DNA of 64,000 nt from Litoribacterium kuwaitense (GTDB lineage: Bacteria; Bacillota; Bacilli; Bacillales; DSM-28697): the NCBI RefSeq assembly GCF_011058155.1, contig NZ_JAALFC010000009.1:1-64000 (forward strand), given 5' to 3'. The notes below the pieces were generated by a model. The model was not told the DNA's origin, ran no database searches, and was given only the letters and a program-made list of their open reading frames with translations. Of the stretch, positions 1 to 8,930 are shown one piece after another. Both the position numbers and the translations under genes were made by a program. The number at the start of each line of letters is the position of its first letter. The stretch's first letter is position 1.

Positions 1-369
1 TAGCTAAAGCCATCAGTGAAGCATCATGGTCACAATTCAGAGCAATGTTAGAGTATAAATGCAAATGGTATGGCAAACAATTAGTTGTTGTTGGAAAAAT
101 ATTTGCAAGTTCTCAACTGTGTTCTTGTTGTGGCTATAAAAACAAAGACGTTAAGAATCTCAACCTTCGTGAGTGGAATTGCCCCTCTTGTGGTACGCAT
201 CACAATCGAGATATGAACGCAGGACAAAATCTTAAAAACGAAGCGATAAGGCTTCTAACCGTAGGAACTACGGGGATAGCTTAATCAATAACTGGCGGTT
301 ACGCTGGTGTTCTTAGGAATCTCCCACTTCAAACAGCTCGTAAAAGAGTGTTAAGTGGGGGTGGTTCAA
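1..369 (+). mobile_element. Right-hand part of an IS200/IS605-type element
   Basis: The window opens inside an insertion element. It carries the 3' end of tnpB and then a non-coding right end. A second copy of the same stretch at 37676-37887 stays nearly identical up to the sequence gttcaa and then diverges, which fixes the right boundary at about 369. Hairpins expected of such ends are visible: ccgtag/ctacgg with a GAA loop at 259-273, and cccactt/aagtggg at 323-329 and 353-359. In TnpB elements this region also encodes the guide (omega) RNA scaffold, with the guide taken from the flank just past the end; that role is inferred here. The left end is outside the window. Confidence 0.8.
3..284 (+). 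CDS. tnpB: TnpB RNA-guided nuclease, C-terminal part (cut by window edge)
   Basis: The open frame runs in from the left edge and ends at TAA 282-284. The visible part is the C-terminal portion of an IS200/IS605-family TnpB. It has a four-cysteine zinc ribbon (CSCC then CPSC) followed by [10 protein letters not shown], where the Asp is the last RuvC-like catalytic residue of the family. Only about 93 residues are present, so activity of the whole protein cannot be judged. A near-identical 3' fragment at 37.7 kb reads 30 codons further because it lacks this TAA. No tnpA is visible. Confidence 0.85.
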   Translation, partial: AKAISEASWSQFRAMLEYKCKWYGKQLVVVGKIFASSQLCSCCGYKNKDVKNLNLREWNCPSCGTHHNRDMNAGQNLKNEAIRLLTVGTTGIA

Positions 370-440
370 TGGTACACTTTTGACAGCACAGCTAATCTAA
401 AAGATTGGTTTTTAGTTTACATATGAAGGAGCGATTATCA

Positions 441-1364
441 ATGAAAACGTTAGTATTTGGACACAAAAATCCTGATACCGATACGATTACATCTGCGATT
501 GTGTATGCATCATTAAAACAGGCACTTGGTATGAATGCTGAAGCGGTTCGGCTTGGTGAGATCAATGGTGAAACAGAATACGCCTTAAATTTTTTTGCCG
601 TAGAGCCGCCGCGCCTTGTGGAAACTGTCGCGAACGAAACAGATCAAGTCATTCTCGTCGATCATAATGAACCCCAGCAAAGTGCGGTTGATTTAGACAA
701 TGTAACCGTAACGGAAGTAATCGACCACCATCGTATTGCTGGTTTTGAAACTGCCGGGCCTTTATATTATCGTGCTGAGCCCGTCGGCTGTACAGCGACT
801 ATTTTGTTAAAGTTGTTTAAAGAGCATGGCATTGAAGTATCGCAAACCAATGCAGGGTTAATGCTGTCGGCGATTATTTCAGATTCTTTGTTATTCAAGT
901 CACCAACGTGTACAGAAGAAGACAAGGCAGCAGCAGCTGAATTAGCAGACATTGCTGGTGTATCTACAGAAGAATATGGGCTGGCCATGTTAAAGGCGGG
1001 CGCTTCAACAAAAGGCAAAACAGCACAAGAATTGATTTCTTTAGATGCGAAAGAGTTTTCTATGGGACTGAAAAATGTAGAGATTGCTCAAGTCAATACT
1101 GTAGATGTGCAAGAAGTATTGGAGCGCAAAGAAGAAATTGTCAAAGCGATTGACGAAACGATCGAAGGGAAGCAGCTTGATTTATTTATGCTTATTATCA
1201 CTGATATTTTAACGAGTGATTCAACGGGGCTCGTGCTTGGAAATGCTCAAGAAGAGGCGGCAGCTGCCTTTAATCAGACGATTTCAGATCAGCTGATTGC
1301 TATGCCAGGCGTCGTTTCTCGAAAGAAGCAAGTCGTTCCGGTATTGACCGACGCGCTATCTTAA
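441..1364 (+). CDS. ppaC: Manganese-dependent inorganic pyrophosphatase
   Basis: Cytoplasmic family II pyrophosphatase of 307 aa that hydrolyses pyrophosphate to phosphate, pulling biosynthetic reactions forward. The N-terminus has the metal-binding GHKNPDTD motif (residues 7-14). The DHH signature lies at about residues 95-97, and the C-terminal substrate-binding SRKK at about 293-296. The length is normal for the family. I chose ATG 441 because GAAGGAG lies 10 bases upstream and the protein then begins at the conserved [10 protein letters not shown]; an in-frame start at 405 would add an unconserved tail. The gene stands alone, about 70 bp after the end of the insertion element, so its promoter must lie in or next to the element's right end. 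Confidence 0.95.
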   Translation: MKTLVFGHKNPDTDTITSAIVYASLKQALGMNAEAVRLGEINGETEYALNFFAVEPPRLVETVANETDQVILVDHNEPQQSAVDLDNVTVTEVIDHHRIAGFETAGPLYYRAEPVGCTATILLKLFKEHGIEVSQTNAGLMLSAIISDSLLFKSPTCTEEDKAAAAELADIAGVSTEEYGLAMLKAGASTKGKTAQELISLDAKEFSMGLKNVEIAQVNTVDVQEVLERKEEIVKAIDETIEGKQLDLFMLIITDILTSDSTGLVLGNAQEEAAAAFNQTISDQLIAMPGVVSRKKQVVPVLTDALS

Positions 1365-1383
1365 TTTATATCAAATGTATTTT

Positions 1384-1421
1384 GAGTGTGGACGAAGTCA
1401 GTTTTGATTTTGTCTCCACTC
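1384..1421 (+). terminator. Imperfect hairpin after ppaC
   Basis: gagtgtggac and gtctccactc can form an imperfect stem 20 bp after the ppaC stop, followed by a modest T-rich stretch. It is plausible as a terminator but is not a textbook one. Confidence 0.35.
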
Positions 1422-1484
1422 ATTTATTCATTTTTGAAAGGGTTTTCAAAAACAAGTTAATCATTGAAGCTAGGAGGAAGTCTG

Positions 1485-2480
1485 ATGAAGGGTTTATATG
1501 TGATGAACCAAACGTCTTTTCCGAACGTGTATCCACAAGCAGTAAGAGATAAGATTGAAGCAAAGGTGAAAATGATTGCACCACCTTTAAGCGCAGAAGG
1601 TTTGCTCAACCGTCCAGAACTTCTCCGAGAAGTCGATGTTCTTTTTTCTGGATGGGGGGCACCGGTACTCGATCGGACCTTGCTCGATGCAGCGCCACAA
1701 CTAAAGGCCTTTTTTTACGCGGCGGGTTCTGTGAAGCGAATCGTCACAGATGCTGTTTGGGATAGAGGGCTGATCATGAGCTCGGCGTATGCCGCGAATG
1801 CTGTCCCGGTGGCTGAATATGCCCTATCGCAAATTCTTTTTTCATTAAAACGAGGCTGGCGCTTTGCGACAATGATCAAAGAAGAGCAGCGTTTTCCGAA
1901 AAAGTCGTCTATAGAGATTCCTGGGGCTTATGGGAGCACGGTCGGTATTATTTCACTCAGTACGATCGGTCGCAACGTATGTCGGTTGCTAGAGCCGTTT
2001 GACGTCAATATCGTTGTTTATGATCCAACAGTTTCAAAGGATGACGCGTTAGCTTTAGGTGTGGAATTGGTGTCGTTGGCGGAAGTATTTAAACGAGCCG
2101 ATGTCGTATCCTGTCATGCGCCACTGCTCGAAGCAACGATCGGTTTACTGCAAAGAGAACATTTTTCATCTATGAAGCCTAACGCGACGTTTATTAATAC
2201 GTCCCGCGGAAAAATTGTGCGGCAGGAGGACATGCTCGAAGTGCTCCATGAACGTCATGATTTAACAGCCGTCTTAGATGTGACCGATCCCGAGCCGCCT
2301 GAGCCAGGAGCAGCGATTTTTTCCATGCCAAATGTCATCATCACCCCGCACATCGCCGGAAGTGAAGCGCGTGAATGCGGACGAATGGGTGAGTATATGC
2401 TCGATGAACTCAAGAGATTTCAGAATAATGAACCACTTTACTGGCAAGTTACGAAAGAGTCATTTGCGAAGATGGCTTAA
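1485..2480 (+). CDS. D-isomer-specific 2-hydroxyacid dehydrogenase
   Basis: NAD(P)-dependent reductase of the D-2-hydroxyacid dehydrogenase superfamily (331 aa), interconverting a 2-keto acid and a D-2-hydroxy acid. The Rossmann fold is seen at GSTVGIISLSTIGRNV, although the usual GxGxxG is altered to GIISLSTIG. The catalytic triad is recognisable: Arg241 in NTSRGKIV, Glu270 in DPEPPEP and His289 in ITPHIAGSE. ATG 1485 is preferred because TAGGAGG lies 7 bases upstream; TTG 1464 has no such site. The substrate cannot be told from sequence. It is convergent with the secreted beta-helix gene and shares a terminator with it. Confidence 0.85.
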   Translation: MKGLYVMNQTSFPNVYPQAVRDKIEAKVKMIAPPLSAEGLLNRPELLREVDVLFSGWGAPVLDRTLLDAAPQLKAFFYAAGSVKRIVTDAVWDRGLIMSSAYAANAVPVAEYALSQILFSLKRGWRFATMIKEEQRFPKKSSIEIPGAYGSTVGIISLSTIGRNVCRLLEPFDVNIVVYDPTVSKDDALALGVELVSLAEVFKRADVVSCHAPLLEATIGLLQREHFSSMKPNATFINTSRGKIVRQEDMLEVLHERHDLTAVLDVTDPEPPEPGAAIFSMPNVIITPHIAGSEARECGRMGEYMLDELKRFQNNEPLYWQVTKESFAKMA

Positions 2481-2514
2481 AAGCATTTGTGAACCGGTGT
2501 ACTTCGATTATAGT

Positions 2515-2550
2515 AAAAGCCGGCTGCTGAGAAACACAACAGCCGGTTTT
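2515..2550. terminator. Bidirectional terminator
   Basis: aaaagccggctg and cagccggtttt form a near-perfect stem with A- and T-runs on both sides, between two convergent genes. It should serve both strands. Confidence 0.85.
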
Positions 2551-2565
2551 CACTCCTCTCATTCA

Positions 2566-5205
2566 TTATCTACGAATGTTCATCCAGACGTCAGGATCGC
2601 CTTTTAGATTGTTCACACCTAGTCCGCCAATCCCTACATTTGCGTATATGGCACTATCGTCAATATGAGTACCTAATGTAATCTGGTCTGGTGCATGGTG
2701 AAAATAAGAGCTATCCATGAGCATTGTCCCTCCATTGTGAACGAAGACACCGGTAAGGTCTTTATATTGCTGAAAAGCGACATAACCACTTCCGTTGATT
2801 TCTGTCCCTTCTGTTCCGGCCCAAGTGAGAGTGTTGAAAAATGAAGCGTTTCCGCTAAATTCTTGTGGTGTATAGATATATCGTTTGCCGTTCCCTCCAA
2901 TAGCAACGAGCTGTGTATTGACAAATTTCATGTCTGTCCCTGAACCATTGAGCTGGAGAGCCTTCTCAGCATTATCCGTTCCCCAGCCATAGCTTTTGAT
3001 TGAGCTGGACGTCCCGTTGATGATAAGACCATATCCGACGCCGAACGTAAAGTTGTTGAACAGATGAACGTTTGAACTATCATTAATTTCAAGTCCTGTT
3101 GCAAAGGTAGAAGGGTTTGTTAGCCACCAGTCGCTTGGAGGGTGATTAGACTCAGTATGACCATCTTGCCAATCTCCAACGGTGTTCATCACATTTTCAA
3201 TATATCCGTCAGTGTTAGTATCTGAAATTTCAATAAATTTATTCAATCCAAGTCCGCGAACGTAACTAATATAATAATCTCCATCTGTCAATTTTATGCC
3301 CGTGTACGAATTTGGTAAAGTTACATCGATGACATAAGCGCCTTCACCGCCACTGGCTATTGTAGGTGGATAACTCTTTATATCATCATAATATTGATTC
3401 GGATAAAACACGGATAATCCTCGTACCCCAGCATCATTGCTTAAAGAGATGAAAGGGGATCCTGTTGGATTGTTTTCATTTTCCGAAGCAACCAATATTG
3501 ATCCTTTGTTTACGCCATAGTGATGGGGACCGTCCCAAGTTCCCCTTAGTTCGACATTGCTTCCTACCGTTAAATGCGCGTCAATTTTATAGCGTCCTGC
3601 TGGTACGTAGACAGTACCTCCTCCTGCCGCAGCTGCTTGATTCAGTGCACTTTGGAATGAAGCTGTATCGTCTGTTACGCCGTCTCCGAGCGCACCATAA
3701 TCTTTGACATTATATAAGTTTGGCTGAGGAGGTTTACGCATTTCTTCTCGTTCAGGTCCGACATTTGTCATGTCAGGGAAGACAACATGTGTTGTTGTAT
3801 CAATTCTCATATCTCCATTTGAACTTAGGTTAGTGATGGCAGGGGTGTTTCCTGCGAATGTGTTCCCTAAGACAGATGCCGATCGGACAGCATTGCTGAA
3901 ATACATATCTGGTTTATTGGTCTGAAAAGTGTTACCTGTTGCAACGACACTGCCTTCTGTTGCGCGAAGTGCGTGTTTTGTTGCTGCCCAATCGGTAAAC
4001 GTATTTTGACTGAAGGTAAACAATCCGTCTGACTCCAACAATACCGGCTGCCCATCTGGCGAACTAAATGTACTTGAGTTAAACGAGACGGTCGATTGAA
4101 AATCAGATGTCCCAAGGACGGAAATGCCATCTGTACCATTTGTATTGAGCGTACTACCACTAATGGCAATGCCGTTATCATTCACTTTGTTGAATTGCAC
4201 GCCTATTTTTCCATTTTCCGTGTGCAGTCCCCAGATTTGTCCATTGAAACTCCCTTCGCTGCTGTTTGTAAAGTTCATTCCTACTTCGTAACCATCCAAG
4301 TATATATCATAGATGTACTCCCAATCAGAACGGTAAAGAGTAGCACCTGTCGCGTGTGTTCGGGTATAAGAGCGTATAGAAGTTTCATTAGGAGGTGTTC
4401 CTAATGAACTATTTGCCCAATAGGATGGCTTCATAGAAATCGTTTGCAGCCTGCCAATATCATAGATTTCATCAATGGACAGTCCTTGTTTTAAAAAAGT
4501 GCCATAGACGTTCTTAATAAAATGTGCTGCACTGCCATTGTCTACTTTGATTCCTTGATAAGCATTGATAAATGTAATATTGAACAAGTTAGGGCCGTAG
4601 TATCCGTCTGTTGAAGCATTGGCGATGGTCCAAGGATAGGGGCGAATGTTTTGAATGTTATTTTGTTCCGGGTACCAGATCGTTACATTTCTTAATGTCG
4701 CTTCATGCTTAGTCGAGATAAAAGGTGTGCCGTTTGCATCGTCTCTGCCATCGTAAGCCATCAATATCGTACCTTGGCCTAAACCTCCGCTGTCGGGATT
4801 ATTCCATTCACCCCGCAGAGTAACGCCTTCGGGAATCGTTAAGTTTCCAGTAAATTTGTATTTTCCTGCCGGTGCAAACACGACGCCACCACCTGATGCC
4901 CCCATCGTATCTAATGCTTGTTGAAACGCGATCGTATCATCATTGTCATCATTTGCGATCGCTTGAAAATCAGTTACATCTAAACTGGCGATGGGAATGT
5001 CGGCTGAATCGAGTGTGGTATTCATCACTTGTGGAGAGGGAATGATCGATGAAGATGCATTGCTAAAATCCAGTTTGAAATTTTTGGCGCTCGTTACGTC
5101 TTTCACTACGTTTGCTGAGCTAACATCTGCGGAAAGCATACTTTGTGTCGCTAAAACAAAACAGAGGATGAGCATAGCGTAAACAATCGATATACGCTTA
5201 GACAA
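2566..5205 (-). CDS. Secreted protein with two pectate-lyase-like beta-helix domains
   Basis: Large exported protein (879 aa) with an N-terminal signal peptide (basic MSKR, hydrophobic core, then a small-residue site near LSADVSS). Two tandem copies of a right-handed beta-helix fold of the Pectate_lyase_3 / GH55-like group follow. Each copy opens with the typical cap: VTDFQAIANDDNDDTIAFQQ near residue 75, and VKDYGALGDGVTDDTASFQS near residue 500. Each is followed by GGGVVFAPAGKY or GGGTVYVPAGRY and a LRGEW/LRGTW strand. The family includes polysaccharide lyases, glucanases and phage-type depolymerases, so the substrate is unknown. Its own sigma-A promoter lies at 5257-5284. It is next to the lacI gene and the mannoside operon, so a role in plant or microbial polysaccharide breakdown is likely but inferred. 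Confidence 0.8.
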   Translation of the reverse strand: MSKRISIVYAMLILCFVLATQSMLSADVSSANVVKDVTSAKNFKLDFSNASSSIIPSPQVMNTTLDSADIPIASLDVTDFQAIANDDNDDTIAFQQALDTMGASGGGVVFAPAGKYKFTGNLTIPEGVTLRGEWNNPDSGGLGQGTILMAYDGRDDANGTPFISTKHEATLRNVTIWYPEQNNIQNIRPYPWTIANASTDGYYGPNLFNITFINAYQGIKVDNGSAAHFIKNVYGTFLKQGLSIDEIYDIGRLQTISMKPSYWANSSLGTPPNETSIRSYTRTHATGATLYRSDWEYIYDIYLDGYEVGMNFTNSSEGSFNGQIWGLHTENGKIGVQFNKVNDNGIAISGSTLNTNGTDGISVLGTSDFQSTVSFNSSTFSSPDGQPVLLESDGLFTFSQNTFTDWAATKHALRATEGSVVATGNTFQTNKPDMYFSNAVRSASVLGNTFAGNTPAITNLSSNGDMRIDTTTHVVFPDMTNVGPEREEMRKPPQPNLYNVKDYGALGDGVTDDTASFQSALNQAAAAGGGTVYVPAGRYKIDAHLTVGSNVELRGTWDGPHHYGVNKGSILVASENENNPTGSPFISLSNDAGVRGLSVFYPNQYYDDIKSYPPTIASGGEGAYVIDVTLPNSYTGIKLTDGDYYISYVRGLGLNKFIEISDTNTDGYIENVMNTVGDWQDGHTESNHPPSDWWLTNPSTFATGLEINDSSNVHLFNNFTFGVGYGLIINGTSSSIKSYGWGTDNAEKALQLNGSGTDMKFVNTQLVAIGGNGKRYIYTPQEFSGNASFFNTLTWAGTEGTEINGSGYVAFQQYKDLTGVFVHNGGTMLMDSSYFHHAPDQITLGTHIDDSAIYANVGIGGLGVNNLKGDPDVWMNIRR

Positions 5206-5229
5206 ACAAACACTCCTTTAGTTTAAATT

Positions 5230-5249
5230 TTATCAGAAAAAACTGATAA
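5230..5249. repeat. Perfect inverted repeat in the 5' leader of the beta-helix gene
   Basis: ttatcag and ctgataa flank six A residues, between the promoter and the ribosome site of the beta-helix gene. It could be an operator or an mRNA 5' stem; nothing in the sequence decides between these. Confidence 0.4.
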
Positions 5250-5256
5250 TATATTT

Positions 5257-5284
5257 ATCATACTGCTCACATGTAATTTGTCAA
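5257..5284 (-). promoter_or_regulatory. Sigma-A promoter of the beta-helix gene
   Basis: On the minus strand TTGACA (5284-5279), a 16-base spacer, then TATGAT (5262-5257). It stands about 50 bp upstream of the start codon. Confidence 0.75.
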
Positions 5285-5343
5285 CAAGATAATATAACTT
5301 TATGTAATTTTTTTATTAAACATGTTGAAAAGTAATTCATCAT

Positions 5344-5388
5344 AAAAAAAGAGTAAGCAGGCATCATTATTCTTCCTGTTTACTCTTT
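5344..5388 (-). terminator. Terminator of the lacI-type gene
   Basis: On the minus strand aaagagtaaacagg and cctgcttactcttt form a long stem followed by seven T residues. The stem overlaps the stop codon of the regulator and insulates it from the beta-helix gene downstream. Confidence 0.8.
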
Positions 5389-6440
5389 GCAAGTTGTAAA
5401 GTGCTGGCTGGCTTGACTGACTTGCGCTCGATAATTTCGGTTGTGATCATCGTGTGCTCAGGCCGTAATTCGGGGGTTTCAATTCTGCGTAAAAACATTT
5501 CCACGGCTCGGATTCCCATTAAGTCTTTACTAGCATCAATGGACGTGAGAGGCGGATGTACCCACTTACACTTTTGTAAATTATCAAAGCCAACGATGGA
5601 AATATCATCAGGACAGTGAATGGCTAACTTATCTAGCAACTGCATGACATGAATTGCAATTGGGTCATTCCCGCACACAAGCGCTGTAGGGCGATCGTGC
5701 TTTAATAGCGCGTTTTCAAGTTGCAACGGGCAATAAGGAAGCGACTGTTCATCTTGGGCGCCATCGATGTAATGAAAGCCCTCTGCACGATGATTTGCAG
5801 AAGAATTAAAGTCTTGAATGGCGATGTTAAAGCCATGAAACCTTTGCGAAAAACTGTGTGCGTAAGTGATGTCACCGACAAAGCCTAATTTTCGATGATT
5901 CATGTTGAGTAAGTATTGTGTTGCTTCGTAGCTTCCTGAAAGATTTTCGGCATAGACATGATCGATCTTGAGTTGATTATGATACGTATCAACAAGCACG
6001 ATCGGAATGCCAGTAGCTTGGACAGCCAGCACATAGCTTAATGGGACGCGACCTAAAATCAGTGCCCCGTCGACTCTGCGATCGGAGACACAACTTGGCA
6101 TTCCCTCAGATGTGGATTGCGAGGTGTCGATGCCAGAAAGGATCATACTGTATTGTTTTTCACTAAGTTTTTCTTCAATTCCGCTTATGATTTTTCCCCA
6201 GTATTCAAAGTCGTTCAGATCTTCTCTTGGTAAAACAACAACGACATTTCCCGTTTTAGATGAGGGGACTGATTTTAAAGAAGAATTGGTACGGTAACCT
6301 AAGCGCGCTGCAGTTAACCTAATTAATTCCTTTGTATCTTCACTTACCCCCGTCTGGTTTGCTAAAGCTTTGGAGACAAGTGATTTGGATAATCCGAGTT
6401 CATTCGCAATGGTTTGCATTGTAACCTTCTTTTTCATCAT
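5367..6440 (-). CDS. LacI-family transcriptional regulator
   Basis: Sugar-responsive repressor (357 aa). It has the N-terminal LacI helix-turn-helix (TMQTIANELGLSKSLVSKAL, residues 7-26) and hinge, then a periplasmic-binding-protein-like effector domain containing FVGDITYAHSFSQR and VGFDNL. It lies divergent from the ABC-mannosidase operon and upstream of the beta-helix gene, so these are the obvious targets; a cre/LacI-like site sits at the operon promoter. Two start codons, ATGATG at 6440 and 6437, follow GGGAG at spacings of 5 and 8, so either may be used. The effector sugar is unknown; a mannoside-derived oligosaccharide is the guess from context. Confidence 0.9.
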   Translation of the reverse strand: MMKKKVTMQTIANELGLSKSLVSKALANQTGVSEDTKELIRLTAARLGYRTNSSLKSVPSSKTGNVVVVLPREDLNDFEYWGKIISGIEEKLSEKQYSMILSGIDTSQSTSEGMPSCVSDRRVDGALILGRVPLSYVLAVQATGIPIVLVDTYHNQLKIDHVYAENLSGSYEATQYLLNMNHRKLGFVGDITYAHSFSQRFHGFNIAIQDFNSSANHRAEGFHYIDGAQDEQSLPYCPLQLENALLKHDRPTALVCGNDPIAIHVMQLLDKLAIHCPDDISIVGFDNLQKCKWVHPPLTSIDASKDLMGIRAVEMFLRRIETPELRPEHTMITTEIIERKSVKPASTLQLAKSKQEE

Positions 6441-6472
6441 GCATGCTCCCTAAAGTTTATTCAACAAATAAA

Positions 6473-6501
6473 AGTATACCTGTTCATTTAAGTAATTTCA
6501 A
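6473..6501 (-). promoter_or_regulatory. Sigma-A promoter of the lacI-type gene
   Basis: On the minus strand TTGAAA (6501-6496), a 17-base spacer and TATACT (6478-6473), about 35 bp upstream of the start. Confidence 0.7.
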
Positions 6502-6619
6502 TGAATATATAAACAAAAATACACAAAGAAAACCTTTAATAACAGTTTTAAAGATATATATTCAGTGGTTTATTCTTACCTTTGTTTACTTTTTTTTAGA
6601 AACAAATATAATTAAAACA

Positions 6620-6647
6620 TTGACAGATGATCTAGTTTCTATATACT
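6620..6647 (+). promoter_or_regulatory. Sigma-A promoter of the mannoside ABC operon
   Basis: TTGACA (6620-6625), a 16-base spacer and TATACT (6642-6647). It faces away from lacI, and the operator at 6657-6672 covers the expected start of transcription. Confidence 0.75.
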
Positions 6648-6656
6648 GAAAATATA

Positions 6657-6672
6657 TTGTAAGCGTTTTAAA
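6657..6672. promoter_or_regulatory. cre / LacI-family operator
   Basis: ttgtaagcgttttaaa matches the WTGNAANCGNWNNCWW catabolite-responsive-element pattern at all but one informative base. It lies just downstream of the -10 box, where a bound LacI-family protein would block initiation. CcpA and the adjacent LacI-type repressor recognise similar sites, so the sequence alone does not say which one binds. Confidence 0.65.
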
Positions 6673-6689
6673 AAAAGGGGGAAATCCGA

Positions 6690-7979
6690 GTGGTGATGAG
6701 CAAGTTGAAAGGATATTTACTGATGACTGTCTTCGTTTTGTTGCTGGCGGCGTGCTCAGCAAATGAAGGGGGAAGTGAAGGTGCGGCAAGTGAAGGGTCA
6801 GATTCAGAAGTTGAAGAGCAGGTTGAACTGAGGATACTAAATTTTCGGGTGGAAGATAAGGCTTATTTTGATGAAGTCAATGCAGCTTTTGAAGAGGAAC
6901 ATCCAAACATTACTCTGAAGTATGATGCGGTTCCAACAGCAGATTTTCCACAATTAAAGACGGCGCGGATGACAACAGGTGATGTTGATCTGATTGCAAG
7001 TTCAAATGAATCCGAAATTCTTAATCCAGAGGTGAGAGATCAACTGGCTGATTTAAGCGGAAACGAATTTCTGGATCGGTTTAATGGCGATGCGTTAGAG
7101 GCTGGTCAGTTTGATGGCAAACAATTTTTCATCCCGATCAGCGCGACATCCAATGTAACGTTCTACAATAAGAAAATTTTTGCAGAGCACGGGTTAAATG
7201 TGCCGGAGACATGGGATGAATTTCTTGAATTAAACGAGGCCCTTGTAGAAAAAGGCGTCGATCCTATCATGTTTGGCGGAAAGGATCAATGGCCAGTGAA
7301 TATGATCATTGCTCAGTTGGAAGCAAGTCTTATACGTCCATCTGGAGAAAACGCTGATTATTATGAAAAAATGGAGACAGAAGAAGTTAAATATACGGAT
7401 GATCAATGGGTGGAACTGTTTACAAAGCTGAAGACATTAAGTCAATATTTTCAAAAGAACTATACTGGGTTGGACTATGGTCAAGCACCTGGTCTATTTG
7501 CTCAAGGAAGAGCAGCGATGATGATTGATGGGTCTTGGAGTTTAGCACAAATTGAAGATGCAAACCCTGATTTTGAGACGGGAGCATTCTTATTGCCGGG
7601 CAGCAATGACCCTACTGACAATCAAACAGCTACAACAAAATATGGATTTGGGTGGATGGTCAACAAAAATTCACCGAACATCGAAGCAGCGATTAAGTAT
7701 TTGGATTTTTTAACAATGAAAGAAAACTATCAAAAGTATAACGATATGGTCCGTATGCTGCCGACAATTGAAGGCGTCTCCAGTGACTCGCCAATCATTA
7801 AGGAAGTCACTGCGACACTTGAGAATCAAATGCCCAACTTTGAGAGTTTGCTAACACCAGGAGCGGATTATAAATTTCAACAGTTTGCCATGCAGATGTT
7901 TCTTGACGAATTGACACCCGAAGAAGTTACAGAACGAGTTCAAGAGACGTATATTGATTCCAAGCCAGAATGGAAATAA
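6690..7979 (+). CDS. Sugar ABC transporter substrate-binding lipoprotein
   Basis: Extracellular solute-binding protein, family 1 (429 aa). It is anchored by lipidation at the Cys of the LLLAAC lipobox (residue 22), followed by a Gly/Ser/Glu-rich linker. It captures an oligosaccharide for the two permeases that follow. GTG 6690 is preferred over ATG 6696 because AGGGGG lies 8 bases upstream. It is the first gene of a five-part unit (promoter, binding protein, two permeases, GH2 enzyme). No ATPase is encoded; systems of this type commonly share a multi-sugar ATPase such as MsmX encoded elsewhere. Specificity for beta-mannosides is inferred from the downstream GH2 enzyme. Confidence 0.9.
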   Translation: MVMSKLKGYLLMTVFVLLLAACSANEGGSEGAASEGSDSEVEEQVELRILNFRVEDKAYFDEVNAAFEEEHPNITLKYDAVPTADFPQLKTARMTTGDVDLIASSNESEILNPEVRDQLADLSGNEFLDRFNGDALEAGQFDGKQFFIPISATSNVTFYNKKIFAEHGLNVPETWDEFLELNEALVEKGVDPIMFGGKDQWPVNMIIAQLEASLIRPSGENADYYEKMETEEVKYTDDQWVELFTKLKTLSQYFQKNYTGLDYGQAPGLFAQGRAAMMIDGSWSLAQIEDANPDFETGAFLLPGSNDPTDNQTATTKYGFGWMVNKNSPNIEAAIKYLDFLTMKENYQKYNDMVRMLPTIEGVSSDSPIIKEVTATLENQMPNFESLLTPGADYKFQQFAMQMFLDELTPEEVTERVQETYIDSKPEWK

Positions 7980-8045
7980 TTTACGAAAAATAATGTCAGT
8001 CCTCTCTTAGAGTCTGCTTTGAGTTTTCAGTAAAGGAGATTTGGC

Positions 8046-8930
8046 ATGGTATTTAACAGTCGTTTGTCTCGTCTTTTACCTATCCTCGTTCTTTTGCCGG
8101 CAATGGTGCTCTATGTTTTGTTTTTGTTGTTTCCTGCCTTTGGGAATATCTTTTTCTCATTTACCGATTTTACGGGAGATATTCGAAGACCTTTAAACTT
8201 TGTTGGTTTAAGAAATTATGAAAGGGCATTCGGTTCAGATTTTGATAATCTGAGCCGAATCATTCAAAATACAATAGTATTTGCCCTCTTAGTGACGATT
8301 ATTCAAAATATCGTCGCAGTATTTTTAGCGGTATTGGTCAATATGAAACTCGTTATGCGCAACGTATACCGCTCGATTATTTTTATGCCTAATATTCTTG
8401 GCGTAATTGTTGTTGGGATTGTGTGGGTATTAATTTTTGACCCCTATTCCGGACCTGTATATAGAGTGTTGGAATCGATAGGCATCGAATCAGCATTGTT
8501 AGGTGATCCAAATGCAGCCTTATATTTGGTTGTTTTTGTAACCATTTGGGCAAATGTAGGCTATGGGATGATTATTTACTTGGCAGGTTTGCAAAGTATA
8601 CCGACAGAATTGTATGAAGCTGGGCGTATTGACGGTGCATCGAGCTGGGGAGCATTTCGGTATATTACTTTACCTTTATTACGTCCTGCAATCACAATTA
8701 ACATATTGATTTCTATTATTGGGACTTTAGGAATGTATGATATTATTCTCGTTCTGACAAATGGCGGTCCTGGGATTGCAACGACAACGATCGGTCTTTA
8801 TATTTTGCAAAGCTTGTCTCAATACTCACAGGGCTATACTGCGGCACTGTCCATTATTCACTTTGCGATCGTCCTTGTCGTCGTTCTAATTACTCAACAT
8901 TATTTGCGGCGTAAGGAGGCAGAACTGTGA
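8046..8930 (+). CDS. Sugar ABC transporter permease (MalF/UgpA type)
   Basis: Integral membrane protein of 294 aa with six predicted hydrophobic segments. It carries the EAA loop typical of importer permeases (ELYEAGRIDGASSWGAFRYI), which docks the ATPase. AAAGGAG sits 7 bases before ATG 8046. It pairs with the next gene, whose start codon overlaps this stop, so the two are translationally coupled. Confidence 0.9.
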   Translation: MVFNSRLSRLLPILVLLPAMVLYVLFLLFPAFGNIFFSFTDFTGDIRRPLNFVGLRNYERAFGSDFDNLSRIIQNTIVFALLVTIIQNIVAVFLAVLVNMKLVMRNVYRSIIFMPNILGVIVVGIVWVLIFDPYSGPVYRVLESIGIESALLGDPNAALYLVVFVTIWANVGYGMIIYLAGLQSIPTELYEAGRIDGASSWGAFRYITLPLLRPAITINILISIIGTLGMYDIILVLTNGGPGIATTTIGLYILQSLSQYSQGYTAALSIIHFAIVLVVVLITQHYLRRKEAEL

